From Nonomuraea glycinis (lineage in GTDB: Bacteria; Actinomycetota; Actinomycetes; Streptosporangiales; Streptosporangiaceae), in assembly GCF_014646515.1 (NCBI RefSeq), contig NZ_BMNK01000007.1, positions 64,398 to 128,397 of the forward strand: a stretch of DNA of 64,000 nucleotides, given 5' to 3'. Under the pieces are notes generated by a model. The model worked only from the letters and a program-made list of their open reading frames with translations. It was not told the origin of the DNA and did no database searches. The translations under genes and the position numbers were made by a program. Of the stretch, positions 17,227 through 24,344 are shown piece by piece; positions within the stretch are counted from its first letter, which is position 1; the number at the start of each line of letters is the position of its first letter.

Positions 17227-17960
17227 TGCTCTACTACGCCTGGACCGAGGCGCTGCGCACGCTGCGCAACCGGCGTTACACCATCTTCGTCGTGCTCTTC
17301 CCCGTGGCCCTCTACCTGATCAACGCCGGCATCTACGGCGACCAGCCCGGCGCGGCCGGCGTCCGGCAGTCCGTCTACCTGATGGTGCAGATGGCGGGCT
17401 ACGGTGCGCTCGGCGCGTCGATGATGAGCTCGGCCGTGCCGTGGGCGCAGGAACGCCGCTCGGGCTGGCTGAGTCACCTGCGGATCACCCCGCTCCCCGG
17501 CTGGGCGATCGTGGTCACCAAGCTCGCCATCGCGATGCTGCTCGTGCTGCCGTCGCTGGTGCTGGTGTTCGCGGTGGCGGTGCTCCAGCAGGGCGTGAGC
17601 ATGCCGCTGGGCAGGTGGGCGGCGCTGGCGGCGGTGATGTGGCTCGGCGCGATCCCGTTCGTCGCGCTCGGCCTGGCCATCGGCTCGCTGCTGTCACCGG
17701 AGGCGGCCCAGCCCGCCGCCGTCCTGCTCGTGTTCGCGCTGTCGCTGCTGGGCGGCCTGTGGTTTCCTGTGGAGGTGATGGGCGGCACGTTCCAGGCGAT
17801 CGCCGAGCTGACCCCCTCCTATCACTATGCCGGTCTCGGCTGGAGCGTCGTCGCGAGCGGCGGCCTGGCCCTGGGCGACGTGCTCACCGTGACGGGCTGG
17901 GGGATCGCGCTGGGCGGGGCGGCGGCCTACCTCTACCGCAGGGCCACGGTCCGGGCATGA
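17223..17960 (+). CDS. ABC-2 type transporter permease
   Basis: A 245-residue membrane protein with about six helices; the cytoplasmic loop [20 protein letters not shown] precedes the ABC-2 core. It is coupled to the ATPase gene by an ATGA overlap. Its stop lies inside the first copy of a ~42-bp imperfect tandem duplication, which seems to have separated it from the kinase start that it probably once overlapped. Confidence 0.9.
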   Translation: MMLYYAWTEALRTLRNRRYTIFVVLFPVALYLINAGIYGDQPGAAGVRQSVYLMVQMAGYGALGASMMSSAVPWAQERRSGWLSHLRITPLPGWAIVVTKLAIAMLLVLPSLVLVFAVAVLQQGVSMPLGRWAALAAVMWLGAIPFVALGLAIGSLLSPEAAQPAAVLLVFALSLLGGLWFPVEVMGGTFQAIAELTPSYHYAGLGWSVVASGGLALGDVLTVTGWGIALGGAAAYLYRRATVRA

Positions 17961-18012
17961 GCATGAGCGCGGCGGTCTGCCTCTACCGCAGGGCCACGGT
18001 CCGGGCATGAGC
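17921..18012 (+). repeat. 50-bp-period tandem duplication between permease and kinase
   Basis: Positions 17921-17962 and 17971-18012 are near-identical; the last 32 bp of each are identical and the first 10 differ at two sites. Both copies hold GGGCATGAGC, i.e. an ATGA with permease stop and kinase start. Only the second ATG (18007) is in frame with the kinase. The 50-bp period is not a multiple of three. Confidence 0.92.
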
Positions 18013-19110
18013 GCGGCGGCCTACGACGTGCCGTCCCGGGGCAGGCGGCTGGCGGGACTCGCGTTCGGGCTGATCTATCTGGTCCTGCCCGCCAGGGAGA
18101 TCGTGACCGGGGGCATCCCCGGCGCCGGCGTCCCGTGGGCGTGGGCCATGCTGCTCGCCTTCGGCATCTCCTACGTCGCCACCGCGCTCAGCCCGCGCAC
18201 CTTCGCCGAGCAGGTGCCGTGGACCTACCCCCTGCTCTGGCTCACCACGCTGCTGGGCGTCGTGCCGCCGCTGCTCTTCGGCGGCGCCTGGCTCGGCCTG
18301 CCCGTCTTCACCGTGGTGCTGCACGCGATGATCCTGCCGCCCCGGCCGGCCGCCGTGAGCCTCGGCGGCATGCTCGTCGTCGTCGCCGGGGGCGGGCTGC
18401 TCGTCGGCGCCGACCCGGCCGCCATCGCGATCTACGGGCTGCAGGCGGTCACGCTGGGCCTGCTGTTCATGGGCGTGCGCCGATCCAGGCTGCTGACCCA
18501 GCAACTGCGCGCGGCCGAGGGCGAGATGGCCAGGCTCGCTGCCACCGAGGAGCGGCTGCGCATCGCCCGCGACCTGCACGACCTGCTCGGCCACAGCATG
18601 TCGCTGATCGTGCTGAAGGCCGAGCTGGCCGGGCGGCTGGCGGAGCGGTCGCCGCAGGCTCAGCGCGAGATCAGGGACATCGAGGCCGTCGCGCGCAAGG
18701 CGCTGCGGGAGGTGCGTCAGGCCGTCACCGGCTACCGGCGGCTCAGCCTGCCCGAGGAGCTCGACAGCGCCACCGCCGTGCTGCGCGCCGCAGGCGTGGA
18801 GGTGCGCACCCGCCGGTCCGGCCTGCCGCTGCCCGCCCCGCTCGACGGGCTGCTCGCCTGGGCGGTGCGCGAGGGGACCACCAACGTCGTACGGCACGCG
18901 GCCGCACGTCGCTGCGACCTCGACGTGACGTACGACGGCGAGCAGGCCATGCTGGTCATCGTGGACGACGGGCGGGGTGCGGAGCCGTACGAGCCGGGAA
19001 GTGGACTGAAGGGCCTCGGCGAGCGGGTGCGCGCGGCAGGCGGCGAGCTGGCGGCGGGACCCGAGCCGGCGGGCGGCTTCGGGGTGCGCGCCCGCGTCCC
19101 CGCGCCGTGA
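18007..19110 (+). CDS. Sensor histidine kinase, DesK/NarL-partner type (HisKA_3)
   Basis: A 367-residue membrane kinase. About five helices fill the first 155 residues. The HisKA_3 dimerisation domain carries the phospho-acceptor in [15 protein letters not shown] (residue about 197). The HATPase domain has [11 protein letters not shown] (N box) and VDDGRGA (G box). DesK-like kinases often sense membrane state or antibiotics and control neighbouring ABC exporters. The GTGA overlap with the response regulator gene fixes the operon order. Confidence 0.93.
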   Translation: MSAAAYDVPSRGRRLAGLAFGLIYLVLPAREIVTGGIPGAGVPWAWAMLLAFGISYVATALSPRTFAEQVPWTYPLLWLTTLLGVVPPLLFGGAWLGLPVFTVVLHAMILPPRPAAVSLGGMLVVVAGGGLLVGADPAAIAIYGLQAVTLGLLFMGVRRSRLLTQQLRAAEGEMARLAATEERLRIARDLHDLLGHSMSLIVLKAELAGRLAERSPQAQREIRDIEAVARKALREVRQAVTGYRRLSLPEELDSATAVLRAAGVEVRTRRSGLPLPAPLDGLLAWAVREGTTNVVRHAAARRCDLDVTYDGEQAMLVIVDDGRGAEPYEPGSGLKGLGERVRAAGGELAAGPEPAGGFGVRARVPAP

Positions 19111-19760
19111 CCGGGCTGATCCGCGTGCTGCTCGCGGAGGACCAGGGCATGGTACGCGGCGCGCTCGCCTCGCTGCTGGGGCTGGAGCCGGACATCGAGG
19201 TCGTGGGCGAGGCGGGCGACGGCGAGGAGGCCGTCGCCGTGGCCGTCCGCGAACGACCGGACATCGCGCTGCTCGACATCGAGATGCCGGTCATGGACGG
19301 CATCGCCGCGGCGGCCGGGATCCGCGCCCGGGTGCCCGGCTGTCAGGTGATGATCCTCACCACCTTCGGCAGACCCGGCTACCTGCGGGCGGCCATGGAG
19401 GCGGGCGCGGTGGCGTTCCTGGTCAAGGACAGCCCGGCGCGTGAGCTGGCCGCCGCCGTCCGCCGGGTGCGCGCGGGGGAGCGGGTCATCGACCCCGGCC
19501 TGGCCGCCGCGGCACTCAGCGCGGGCCCCAACCCGCTGTCGCCCCGCGAGCGGGACGTCCTGGTCGCCGCCGCCGACGGCGCGTCGATCGGCGACATCGC
19601 CGGGCGGCTGCACCTGTCGGAGGGCACCGTGCGCAACTATCTGTCCTCGGCGATCCAGAAGACGCACGCGCGCAACCGCATCGAGGCCGTCCGCCGCGCC
19701 CAGGCGCACGGCTGGCTGCCCGGACGACTGCCCGGCCGGCCGGACGGCGGCGTCACCTGA
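19107..19760 (+). CDS. NarL/LuxR-type response regulator
   Basis: A 217-residue protein. The receiver domain has the acidic pair Glu11/Asp12, phospho-acceptor Asp57 ([12 protein letters not shown]) and Lys in FLVKDSPA. The C-terminal LuxR helix-turn-helix is [15 protein letters not shown] followed by [22 protein letters not shown] 19107 overlaps the kinase stop, so the much longer open frame upstream is not used. It probably regulates the ABC genes of its own operon. It converges on the aminotransferase gene with an 8-bp overlap. Confidence 0.94.
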   Translation: MTGLIRVLLAEDQGMVRGALASLLGLEPDIEVVGEAGDGEEAVAVAVRERPDIALLDIEMPVMDGIAAAAGIRARVPGCQVMILTTFGRPGYLRAAMEAGAVAFLVKDSPARELAAAVRRVRAGERVIDPGLAAAALSAGPNPLSPRERDVLVAAADGASIGDIAGRLHLSEGTVRNYLSSAIQKTHARNRIEAVRRAQAHGWLPGRLPGRPDGGVT

Positions 19761-21048
19761 GCTCCCGCACCGCCGCGATGGCCAGGTCCACCTTGCCGGG
19801 GTCGGTGACGATGCTGGTGCCGAAGCGCAGCAGCGGCGGGAAATAGGGGGTGGTGCTGGTGACCACCTTCTGATCGTGCAGCCGGCTCACCGCCTCCTCG
19901 GGCTGGAGACCGTCGATCGTGCAGCACACCAGGCCCGCCGACAGGTCGGGGGAGTCGGGGGTGGTCAGCCGGACGTGCGGGATGTCGCGCAGGCCCGCCT
20001 TGAGCCGGGTGGCCAGCTCCTGGGTGCGTCGCTGGATGCGGTCCTTGCCGATCGCCTGCTGGAAGTTGAACGCCTGCGTCATCGCCCACCGGTGCTCGAA
20101 CGCCTTGTAGCCGCCCGGCGTCGCCAGCTGCGCCGTGGTGTCGAGCGGCCCCTCACGTCGCTGCCAGGCCACGAACGAGGCCCGGCCGAACCCCGGGATG
20201 ACCGGCGCGACCGCGTCCCACGCGCGTCCCCACAGGAAACCGGTGCCGCGCGGCCCGAACAGCCACTTGTGCGTGCCGGTCGCCAGGAAGTCGCAGCCCA
20301 GGTCGTCGACCCCGTCGGCGATCGCGCCGAAGCCGTGCACCCCGTCCACGCACAGCAGCGCCCGGTCCTGCTCGTCGCGGCCCTGGTTGGCCTCGGCCAG
20401 CATGTCGGCGATGGCCCGGATCGGCAGCCGCACCCCGGTGCTGGAGTGCACCCAGGTGAGCGCCACCACCCGGGTGCGGGGCCGCAGGCCCTCCTTGATC
20501 GCGCTCACGATCCGGTCCGCCGACGCGCCCGCGGGATCGTCGTACAGCCTGATCCTGCGCACCTTCGCCCCCGTCCGGTCGGCGAGCAGCCGCACGCCCT
20601 CGTGGGTGGCGAGGAAGTCGTGCTCGGTGGTGAGCACGTCCTGGCCGGGCCGCAGCTTGAGGCCGGAGTAGAGCAGGCCCAGGCCCATCGTGGTGCTGTC
20701 GGTCAGGGCGATGTCGCGGGAGTCGGCGCCGATGAAGCGGGCGGCGGTCCCCAAGACGGAGCCGTCCGGGTCGGCGTTGCCGCCGGGCAGGTAGTGCGGG
20801 TCGGCGTCGAGGCCGTCACGGTGCCGCCTGATCGCCTCCCGGACGGTGGCGGGCGCGGGTGCCAGGACGAACGCCGCGAACTGCCCGTACGCCGGATCGA
20901 GCGCGAACTGCGCCCGGACCGACTCCCAGTCGTCCGGGTCGAAGGACGGCGATCCGTCGGGGAGGGGGGTGGGCGTGGCGGTGCACGCGGCCACCCCGGC
21001 CAGCATTCCCGCGCCGAGCAGGGCCCGTCTGTTCAGCTGCCGAGTCAC
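19753..21048 (-). CDS. Exported class V aminotransferase-fold protein (isopenicillin-N-epimerase-like), Tat/lipoprotein signal
   Basis: A 431-residue protein. The N-terminus has RRALLGAGML with a lipobox-like GVAAC, suggesting a twin-arginine lipoprotein signal. The remainder is a class V PLP fold: the PLP lysine is in FLATGTHKWLFGPRG and an aspartate in LLCVDGVHGFG. Relatives are annotated as isopenicillin N epimerase or cysteine-desulfurase-like. A PLP enzyme exported folded by Tat fits this signal, since the cofactor is loaded in the cytoplasm. The substrate is unknown. Confidence 0.85.
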   Translation of the reverse strand: MTRQLNRRALLGAGMLAGVAACTATPTPLPDGSPSFDPDDWESVRAQFALDPAYGQFAAFVLAPAPATVREAIRRHRDGLDADPHYLPGGNADPDGSVLGTAARFIGADSRDIALTDSTTMGLGLLYSGLKLRPGQDVLTTEHDFLATHEGVRLLADRTGAKVRRIRLYDDPAGASADRIVSAIKEGLRPRTRVVALTWVHSSTGVRLPIRAIADMLAEANQGRDEQDRALLCVDGVHGFGAIADGVDDLGCDFLATGTHKWLFGPRGTGFLWGRAWDAVAPVIPGFGRASFVAWQRREGPLDTTAQLATPGGYKAFEHRWAMTQAFNFQQAIGKDRIQRRTQELATRLKAGLRDIPHVRLTTPDSPDLSAGLVCCTIDGLQPEEAVSRLHDQKVVTSTTPYFPPLLRFGTSIVTDPGKVDLAIAAVRELR

Positions 21049-21065
21049 GTCTCCTTTCCTACCCT

Positions 21066-21155
21066 GCCCCGGCTCCCCGTGCCCAGGGCGCGCGCACAGT
21101 CGTTACGCGCGCCCCGGCTCCCCGTCCCCAGGGCGCGCGCACAGCCGTTTACGCG
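21066..21155. repeat. Imperfect 44/45-bp tandem repeat across the EAL gene stop
   Basis: GCCCCGGCTCCCCGT begins each copy (21066-21109 and 21111-21155; only a few differences). The second copy contains the TAA stop of the minus-strand EAL/CBS gene (21149-21151). The block fills the gap to the downstream aminotransferase gene. Confidence 0.9.
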
Positions 21156-22294
21156 CTCTGCGTCACCTGGCGGATCAGATCCGAGACCCGGACGATCCCC
21201 AGGCAGCGATTGAGCTCGTCGGTGACCACCAGATCGTCGTAGACGCGCCCCCCGTCGCGACCCGCCACCCGCATCGCCGCGACGGCCGGGGTGGTCTTCG
21301 GCACCGTGCGCGGCGCGTCGGCCAGCCGCCGGGCCGGCTTCGAGCCGTGCAGGGCGTGCCCGTAGCGGGAGGCGATCGACAGCAGGAACCGGCCGCGGTC
21401 CAGGCTGCCCTCCGGCCGCTGGTACTCGTCCACCAGGATCACGCTGGTGATCGTCGGCTCATGCCCGAACGCCGCCACCACTTCCTCGGCCTTCGCCGCG
21501 GCGGGCAGCGTCACCGCGGGCATCAGCAGCTCCTGCACCCGTGGGCCGAGCGCGACCATGGCGGGCGACTCGGCGGGCGACTCGGCGGGGGACGGCAGCG
21601 GCACCCGGATCCGCCCGTCCGGCCCCGGCGCCAGCAGCGGGCCGTGCGCCAGCCGGGCCCCCTGCGCGCGGGCCGCCGCGAGCTCCGCCTCGGTCGTGAC
21701 GCCCGGCGCCAGCACGTGCGCGCCGACGCCCTGCGCCAGGGAGGCCACCGCGCGCAGCACCGCCGTCGCCCGATGGTCGAGCGGCGCCCGCGCGACCACG
21801 TCGGGCGCCAGCCCCACGAGGTACGGCGCGGCGTCGGCGATCAGGTCGAGCGGTGCGCTCTGGCCGCCGGCGCCGCCGAAGCCCACCAGGTAACCGTGGT
21901 TGCGCAGGGCGTCGAGCACCACCCGGAGCACCGGCCGGTCGCTCTCGGCGCACGGGCCGTGCAACAGCAGGATGGCCTCGCGGGGATGGCGTCCGGCGCG
22001 GCGCAGCGCGTCGTGCAGGGGCGCCATCGCGCCGGCGCCGGCCAGGGCGACGCGCATGGGCAGGTCCAGCAGCATGGGCAAGGGGGCCGCCCGGAGGCGA
22101 CCGGAGGCGTCCAGCGCCGCTGGGTAAGCGATGACGGCCCCGGTGTCGAGATCCACGACGGGGCCCGTGAGCAGGGAGGACACGTAGTGATGATGGGGGT
22201 GGGTGGCCCCTGTCGGCACCCTGGCGCGATGAAGTTCACCGACATTTTCCGCATATTCCATACTTCGTTGGCGGAGATGCGGACGGGGCGGCAT
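21149..22294 (-). CDS. Degenerate EAL-domain plus CBS-like protein
   Basis: A 381-residue protein. Residues about 40-240 follow the EAL phosphodiesterase fold (GPVVDLDTGAVIAY, later GAHVLAPGVTTEAELAAAR), but the EAL triplet is replaced by PAAL and the usual catalytic acidic residues are not visible. About 270-380 resemble a C-terminal CBS-like domain (VRVSDLIRQVTQ). It is probably a c-di-GMP or nucleotide sensor, not an active phosphodiesterase (inference). The start at 22294 is chosen because GGAAGG lies 7 nt before it. Only 16 bp separate it from the divergent acVLRF1 gene. Confidence 0.75.
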   Translation of the reverse strand: MPPRPHLRQRSMEYAENVGELHRARVPTGATHPHHHYVSSLLTGPVVDLDTGAVIAYPAALDASGRLRAAPLPMLLDLPMRVALAGAGAMAPLHDALRRAGRHPREAILLLHGPCAESDRPVLRVVLDALRNHGYLVGFGGAGGQSAPLDLIADAAPYLVGLAPDVVARAPLDHRATAVLRAVASLAQGVGAHVLAPGVTTEAELAAARAQGARLAHGPLLAPGPDGRIRVPLPSPAESPAESPAMVALGPRVQELLMPAVTLPAAAKAEEVVAAFGHEPTITSVILVDEYQRPEGSLDRGRFLLSIASRYGHALHGSKPARRLADAPRTVPKTTPAVAAMRVAGRDGGRVYDDLVVTDELNRCLGIVRVSDLIRQVTQSA

Positions 22295-22298
22295 GGGC

Positions 22299-22304
22299 TA
22301 GCCT
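22299..22304 (+). promoter_or_regulatory. -10 element of a leaderless acVLRF1 transcript
   Basis: TAGCCT is followed by 6 nt and then the ATG at 22311, so the message would start at or next to the start codon. The same bases overlap the Shine-Dalgarno sequence of the divergent EAL gene. Confidence 0.5.
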
Positions 22305-22310
22305 TCCGGC

Positions 22311-22964
22311 ATGGGCGCGCGACCGGCTAAGGGCGGCGGCCGGTGGGTCTCGGTGCCGCCGGAGCGGGTGCACCCATGGATCGACGGGTTCGCCGGGCGG
22401 CACGGGGCGTTCGAGGCCTCCGGTGACGAGCGCATGGTGCGGCTGGTGGCCGCCGACGGCGGCGTGGCCGAGTTGCACGTGCCCTTCCCGCCCATGCGCC
22501 CCGGGCCGCCGCACGTCACCAGGCTGGTCGAGCACGCGCGGGCCGAGCGGCGGGTGGGCGTGGTGCTGGTCCGGCTCGGCGGCTACGCGGCGGGCGTCTT
22601 CCACGGCGGCACGCTGGTGGCCTCCAAGGTGGGCTCGCGCCTGGTCCAGGGGCGGACGGCGGCGGGCGGCTGGTCGCAGCAGCGCTTCGCCAGACGCAGG
22701 GACAACCAGGCGAGCAAGGTCTTCGAGGTGGCGGCGGAGACGGCGCTGCGGGTGCTGTCACCCCACCTGGGGGAGCTCGACGCGGTGGTGCTCGGCGGTG
22801 ACCGCAAGGCGGTGGACGCGCTGCGCGCCGACCGCCGGCTGGCCCCGCTGCTGGCGCTGGAGGCCGAGCCGTTCCTGGTGGTGCCGGACCCGAGGCTGGC
22901 GGTCCTGCGGGACACCCCGCCGCTGTTCCGCGCGGTCAGGATCCGGGTGCTGGATCCGGCTTGA
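22311..22964 (+). CDS. acVLRF1 family peptidyl-tRNA hydrolase
   Basis: A 217-residue protein of the actinobacterial VLRF1 group, related to the eRF1-like release factors that rescue stalled ribosomes. The core GRTAAGGWSQQRFARRRDNQ (about residues 117-136) contains the catalytic glutamine-rich loop used to cleave peptidyl-tRNA. It starts MGARPAKGGGRWVSV with no leader. Its stop codon is part of the LacI-type operator that follows. The proposed role is ribosome quality control by release of stalled nascent chains. Confidence 0.85.
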   Translation: MGARPAKGGGRWVSVPPERVHPWIDGFAGRHGAFEASGDERMVRLVAADGGVAELHVPFPPMRPGPPHVTRLVEHARAERRVGVVLVRLGGYAAGVFHGGTLVASKVGSRLVQGRTAAGGWSQQRFARRRDNQASKVFEVAAETALRVLSPHLGELDAVVLGGDRKAVDALRADRRLAPLLALEAEPFLVVPDPRLAVLRDTPPLFRAVRIRVLDPA

Positions 22965-22986
22965 GACGATTCAACGCGGCTATGAT
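22961..22986 (+). promoter_or_regulatory. LacI-type operator and -10 of the LacI gene
   Basis: TTGAGACGATTCAA (22961-22974) matches 12 of 14 bases of the typical LacI-family operator TTGAAACGTTTCAA with its central CG. It overlaps the acVLRF1 stop and precedes a good -10 TATGAT (22981-22986). Autorepression of the LacI gene is likely. Confidence 0.55.
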
Positions 22987-23022
22987 GGGCGCGTTCACGC
23001 CGGCACGGCTCATGGGGATCAC

Positions 23023-24042
23023 TTGGCGACCAGGAGCATCAAGGAGGTCGCGCGGCTCGCGCGCGTCTCGGTCGGCACGGTCAGCAACGTGCTCAACCGT
23101 CCCGAGGTCGTCTCGCCCGCCACCCGTGACCGGGTCCTCAAGGCGATCCACGAGCTGGGCTTCGTCCGCAACGAGGTGGCCCGCCACCTGCGGGCGGGAC
23201 GCAGCCGCACGGTCGGGCTGGTCGTCCTCGACGTGTCCAACCCCTTCTTCGCCGATGTCGCGAAGGGCGCCGAGGCGCTCGCCGACGAGCACCGCACGAT
23301 GCTGGTGCTCTGCAACAGCGCCGCCGACCCCGCCCGGGAGCGCCGCCACCTCGACCAGCTCGAACAGCAGCGGGTCCTCGGCATCCTGATCACCCCGGTC
23401 GACGCCGCCGGCCCGCACCTGGCCGAGCTCGCCGCCAGGGGCACGCCGCTGGTGCTGGTCGACAGCCCGGCGGCGGGCCCGCAGTGCTCGGTGGCGGTCG
23501 ACGACCGGCTCGGCGGCCGCGCGGCCGGGGCGCACCTGATCGAGCGGGGGCACCGGCGGATCGCGTTCATCGGCGGGCCGCTGTCGATCAAGCAGGTGGC
23601 CGACCGCCACGCGGGCATCCGCGACGCCGTCCACGCGGCCGGCGACGGCGTCGAGCTGACCGACTGCCGCACGCCCACGCTGAGCGTCGCCGAGGGGCGG
23701 GCCGCCGGTGAGCGCCTGGCGGCGCTGCCGGACGGCGCGCGGCCCACGGCCGCCCTCTGCGCCAACGACCTGCTGGCCCTGGGGTTCCTGCAGGCCATGG
23801 CGGTGTGCGGGCTGCGGGTGCCCGAGGACATGGCCATCGTCGGCTACGACGACATCGACTTCGCCGCCGCCGCGGCGATCCCGCTGTCGTCGGTGCGCCA
23901 GCCGCGCGAGCTGCTCGGCCGCACCGCCATCGAGCTGCTGCTGGAAGAGGTGACCACCCCGGAGACGCACCGGCACCGGCAGGTCATCTTCCAGCCGGAC
24001 CTGGTCGTACGCGCGTCGAGCGAAGCCCGCAGGAGCGGCTGA
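23023..24042 (+). CDS. LacI family transcriptional regulator
   Basis: A regulator of about 339 residues. The N-terminal helix-turn-helix is IKEVARLARVSVGTVSNVLN with a hinge helix at RNEVARHLRAGRS. The periplasmic-binding-protein-like sensor follows, with CANDLLALGFLQAM and IVGYDDIDFAAAA. No ATG fits; TTG at 23023 with GGGGATC just upstream is the best start. No sugar genes adjoin, so the ligand is unknown; the nearest upstream site suggests self-regulation. Confidence 0.88.
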   Translation: MATRSIKEVARLARVSVGTVSNVLNRPEVVSPATRDRVLKAIHELGFVRNEVARHLRAGRSRTVGLVVLDVSNPFFADVAKGAEALADEHRTMLVLCNSAADPARERRHLDQLEQQRVLGILITPVDAAGPHLAELAARGTPLVLVDSPAAGPQCSVAVDDRLGGRAAGAHLIERGHRRIAFIGGPLSIKQVADRHAGIRDAVHAAGDGVELTDCRTPTLSVAEGRAAGERLAALPDGARPTAALCANDLLALGFLQAMAVCGLRVPEDMAIVGYDDIDFAAAAAIPLSSVRQPRELLGRTAIELLLEEVTTPETHRHRQVIFQPDLVVRASSEARRSG

Positions 24043-24259
24043 GACGGAGAGGCGGGAGGGCCGGGCCGAGCGGGTGAATCGTTACAAAACGCCGGGGCCG
24101 GACCTCCGGGCCCTCGCCGGGGAGTGCCGCAGGAAATCAGAAGCCCTCCGCGGGCGTTGTACCAGGAGCGCTGTCAGGGGCCTGACCAGCGAGGCCCGGT
24201 GACCTCCGCCGGGCCTCGGGGGACGTAGAAAGCAGAGGTGGGGCTCCCGATCAGGGGCC
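24043..24259. other. Gap after the LacI gene with terminator-like hairpin
   Basis: No coding sequence is supported here. GAGGCCCGG (24191-24199) and CCGGGCCTC (24209-24217) form a perfect 9-bp stem with a 9-nt loop, a likely terminator or insulating structure before the ABC-F promoter. The rest is GC-rich without other obvious signals. Confidence 0.5.
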
Positions 24260-24344
24260 TACACTGAATGGTATGCACACTCCCGATTGACCGGCGCCGC
24301 GCGCCCAATCCCTCGTTTCCTACCTCGGGAGTGTTTCCTTCGCC
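24260..24344 (+). promoter_or_regulatory. ABC-F leader: leaderless micro-ORF plus hairpin over the Shine-Dalgarno region
   Basis: The -10 TACACT (24260-24265) is 7 nt from an ATG at 24273 that opens a five-codon ORF (MHTPD, stop at 24288-24290). That ORF covers ACACTCCCGA (24277-24286), which is perfectly complementary to TCGGGAGTGT (24325-24334). The latter holds the only Shine-Dalgarno-like GGGAG before the ABC-F ATG and is followed by TTTCC. The layout fits ribosome-mediated attenuation of an ABC-F gene. Confidence 0.5.

Noticed and set aside
16348-19760. Bacteriocin or antibiotic biosynthesis cluster around the ABC/two-component operon
   Set aside because: No precursor peptide, modification enzyme or synthase is present; the neighbours are hisG and an aminotransferase.
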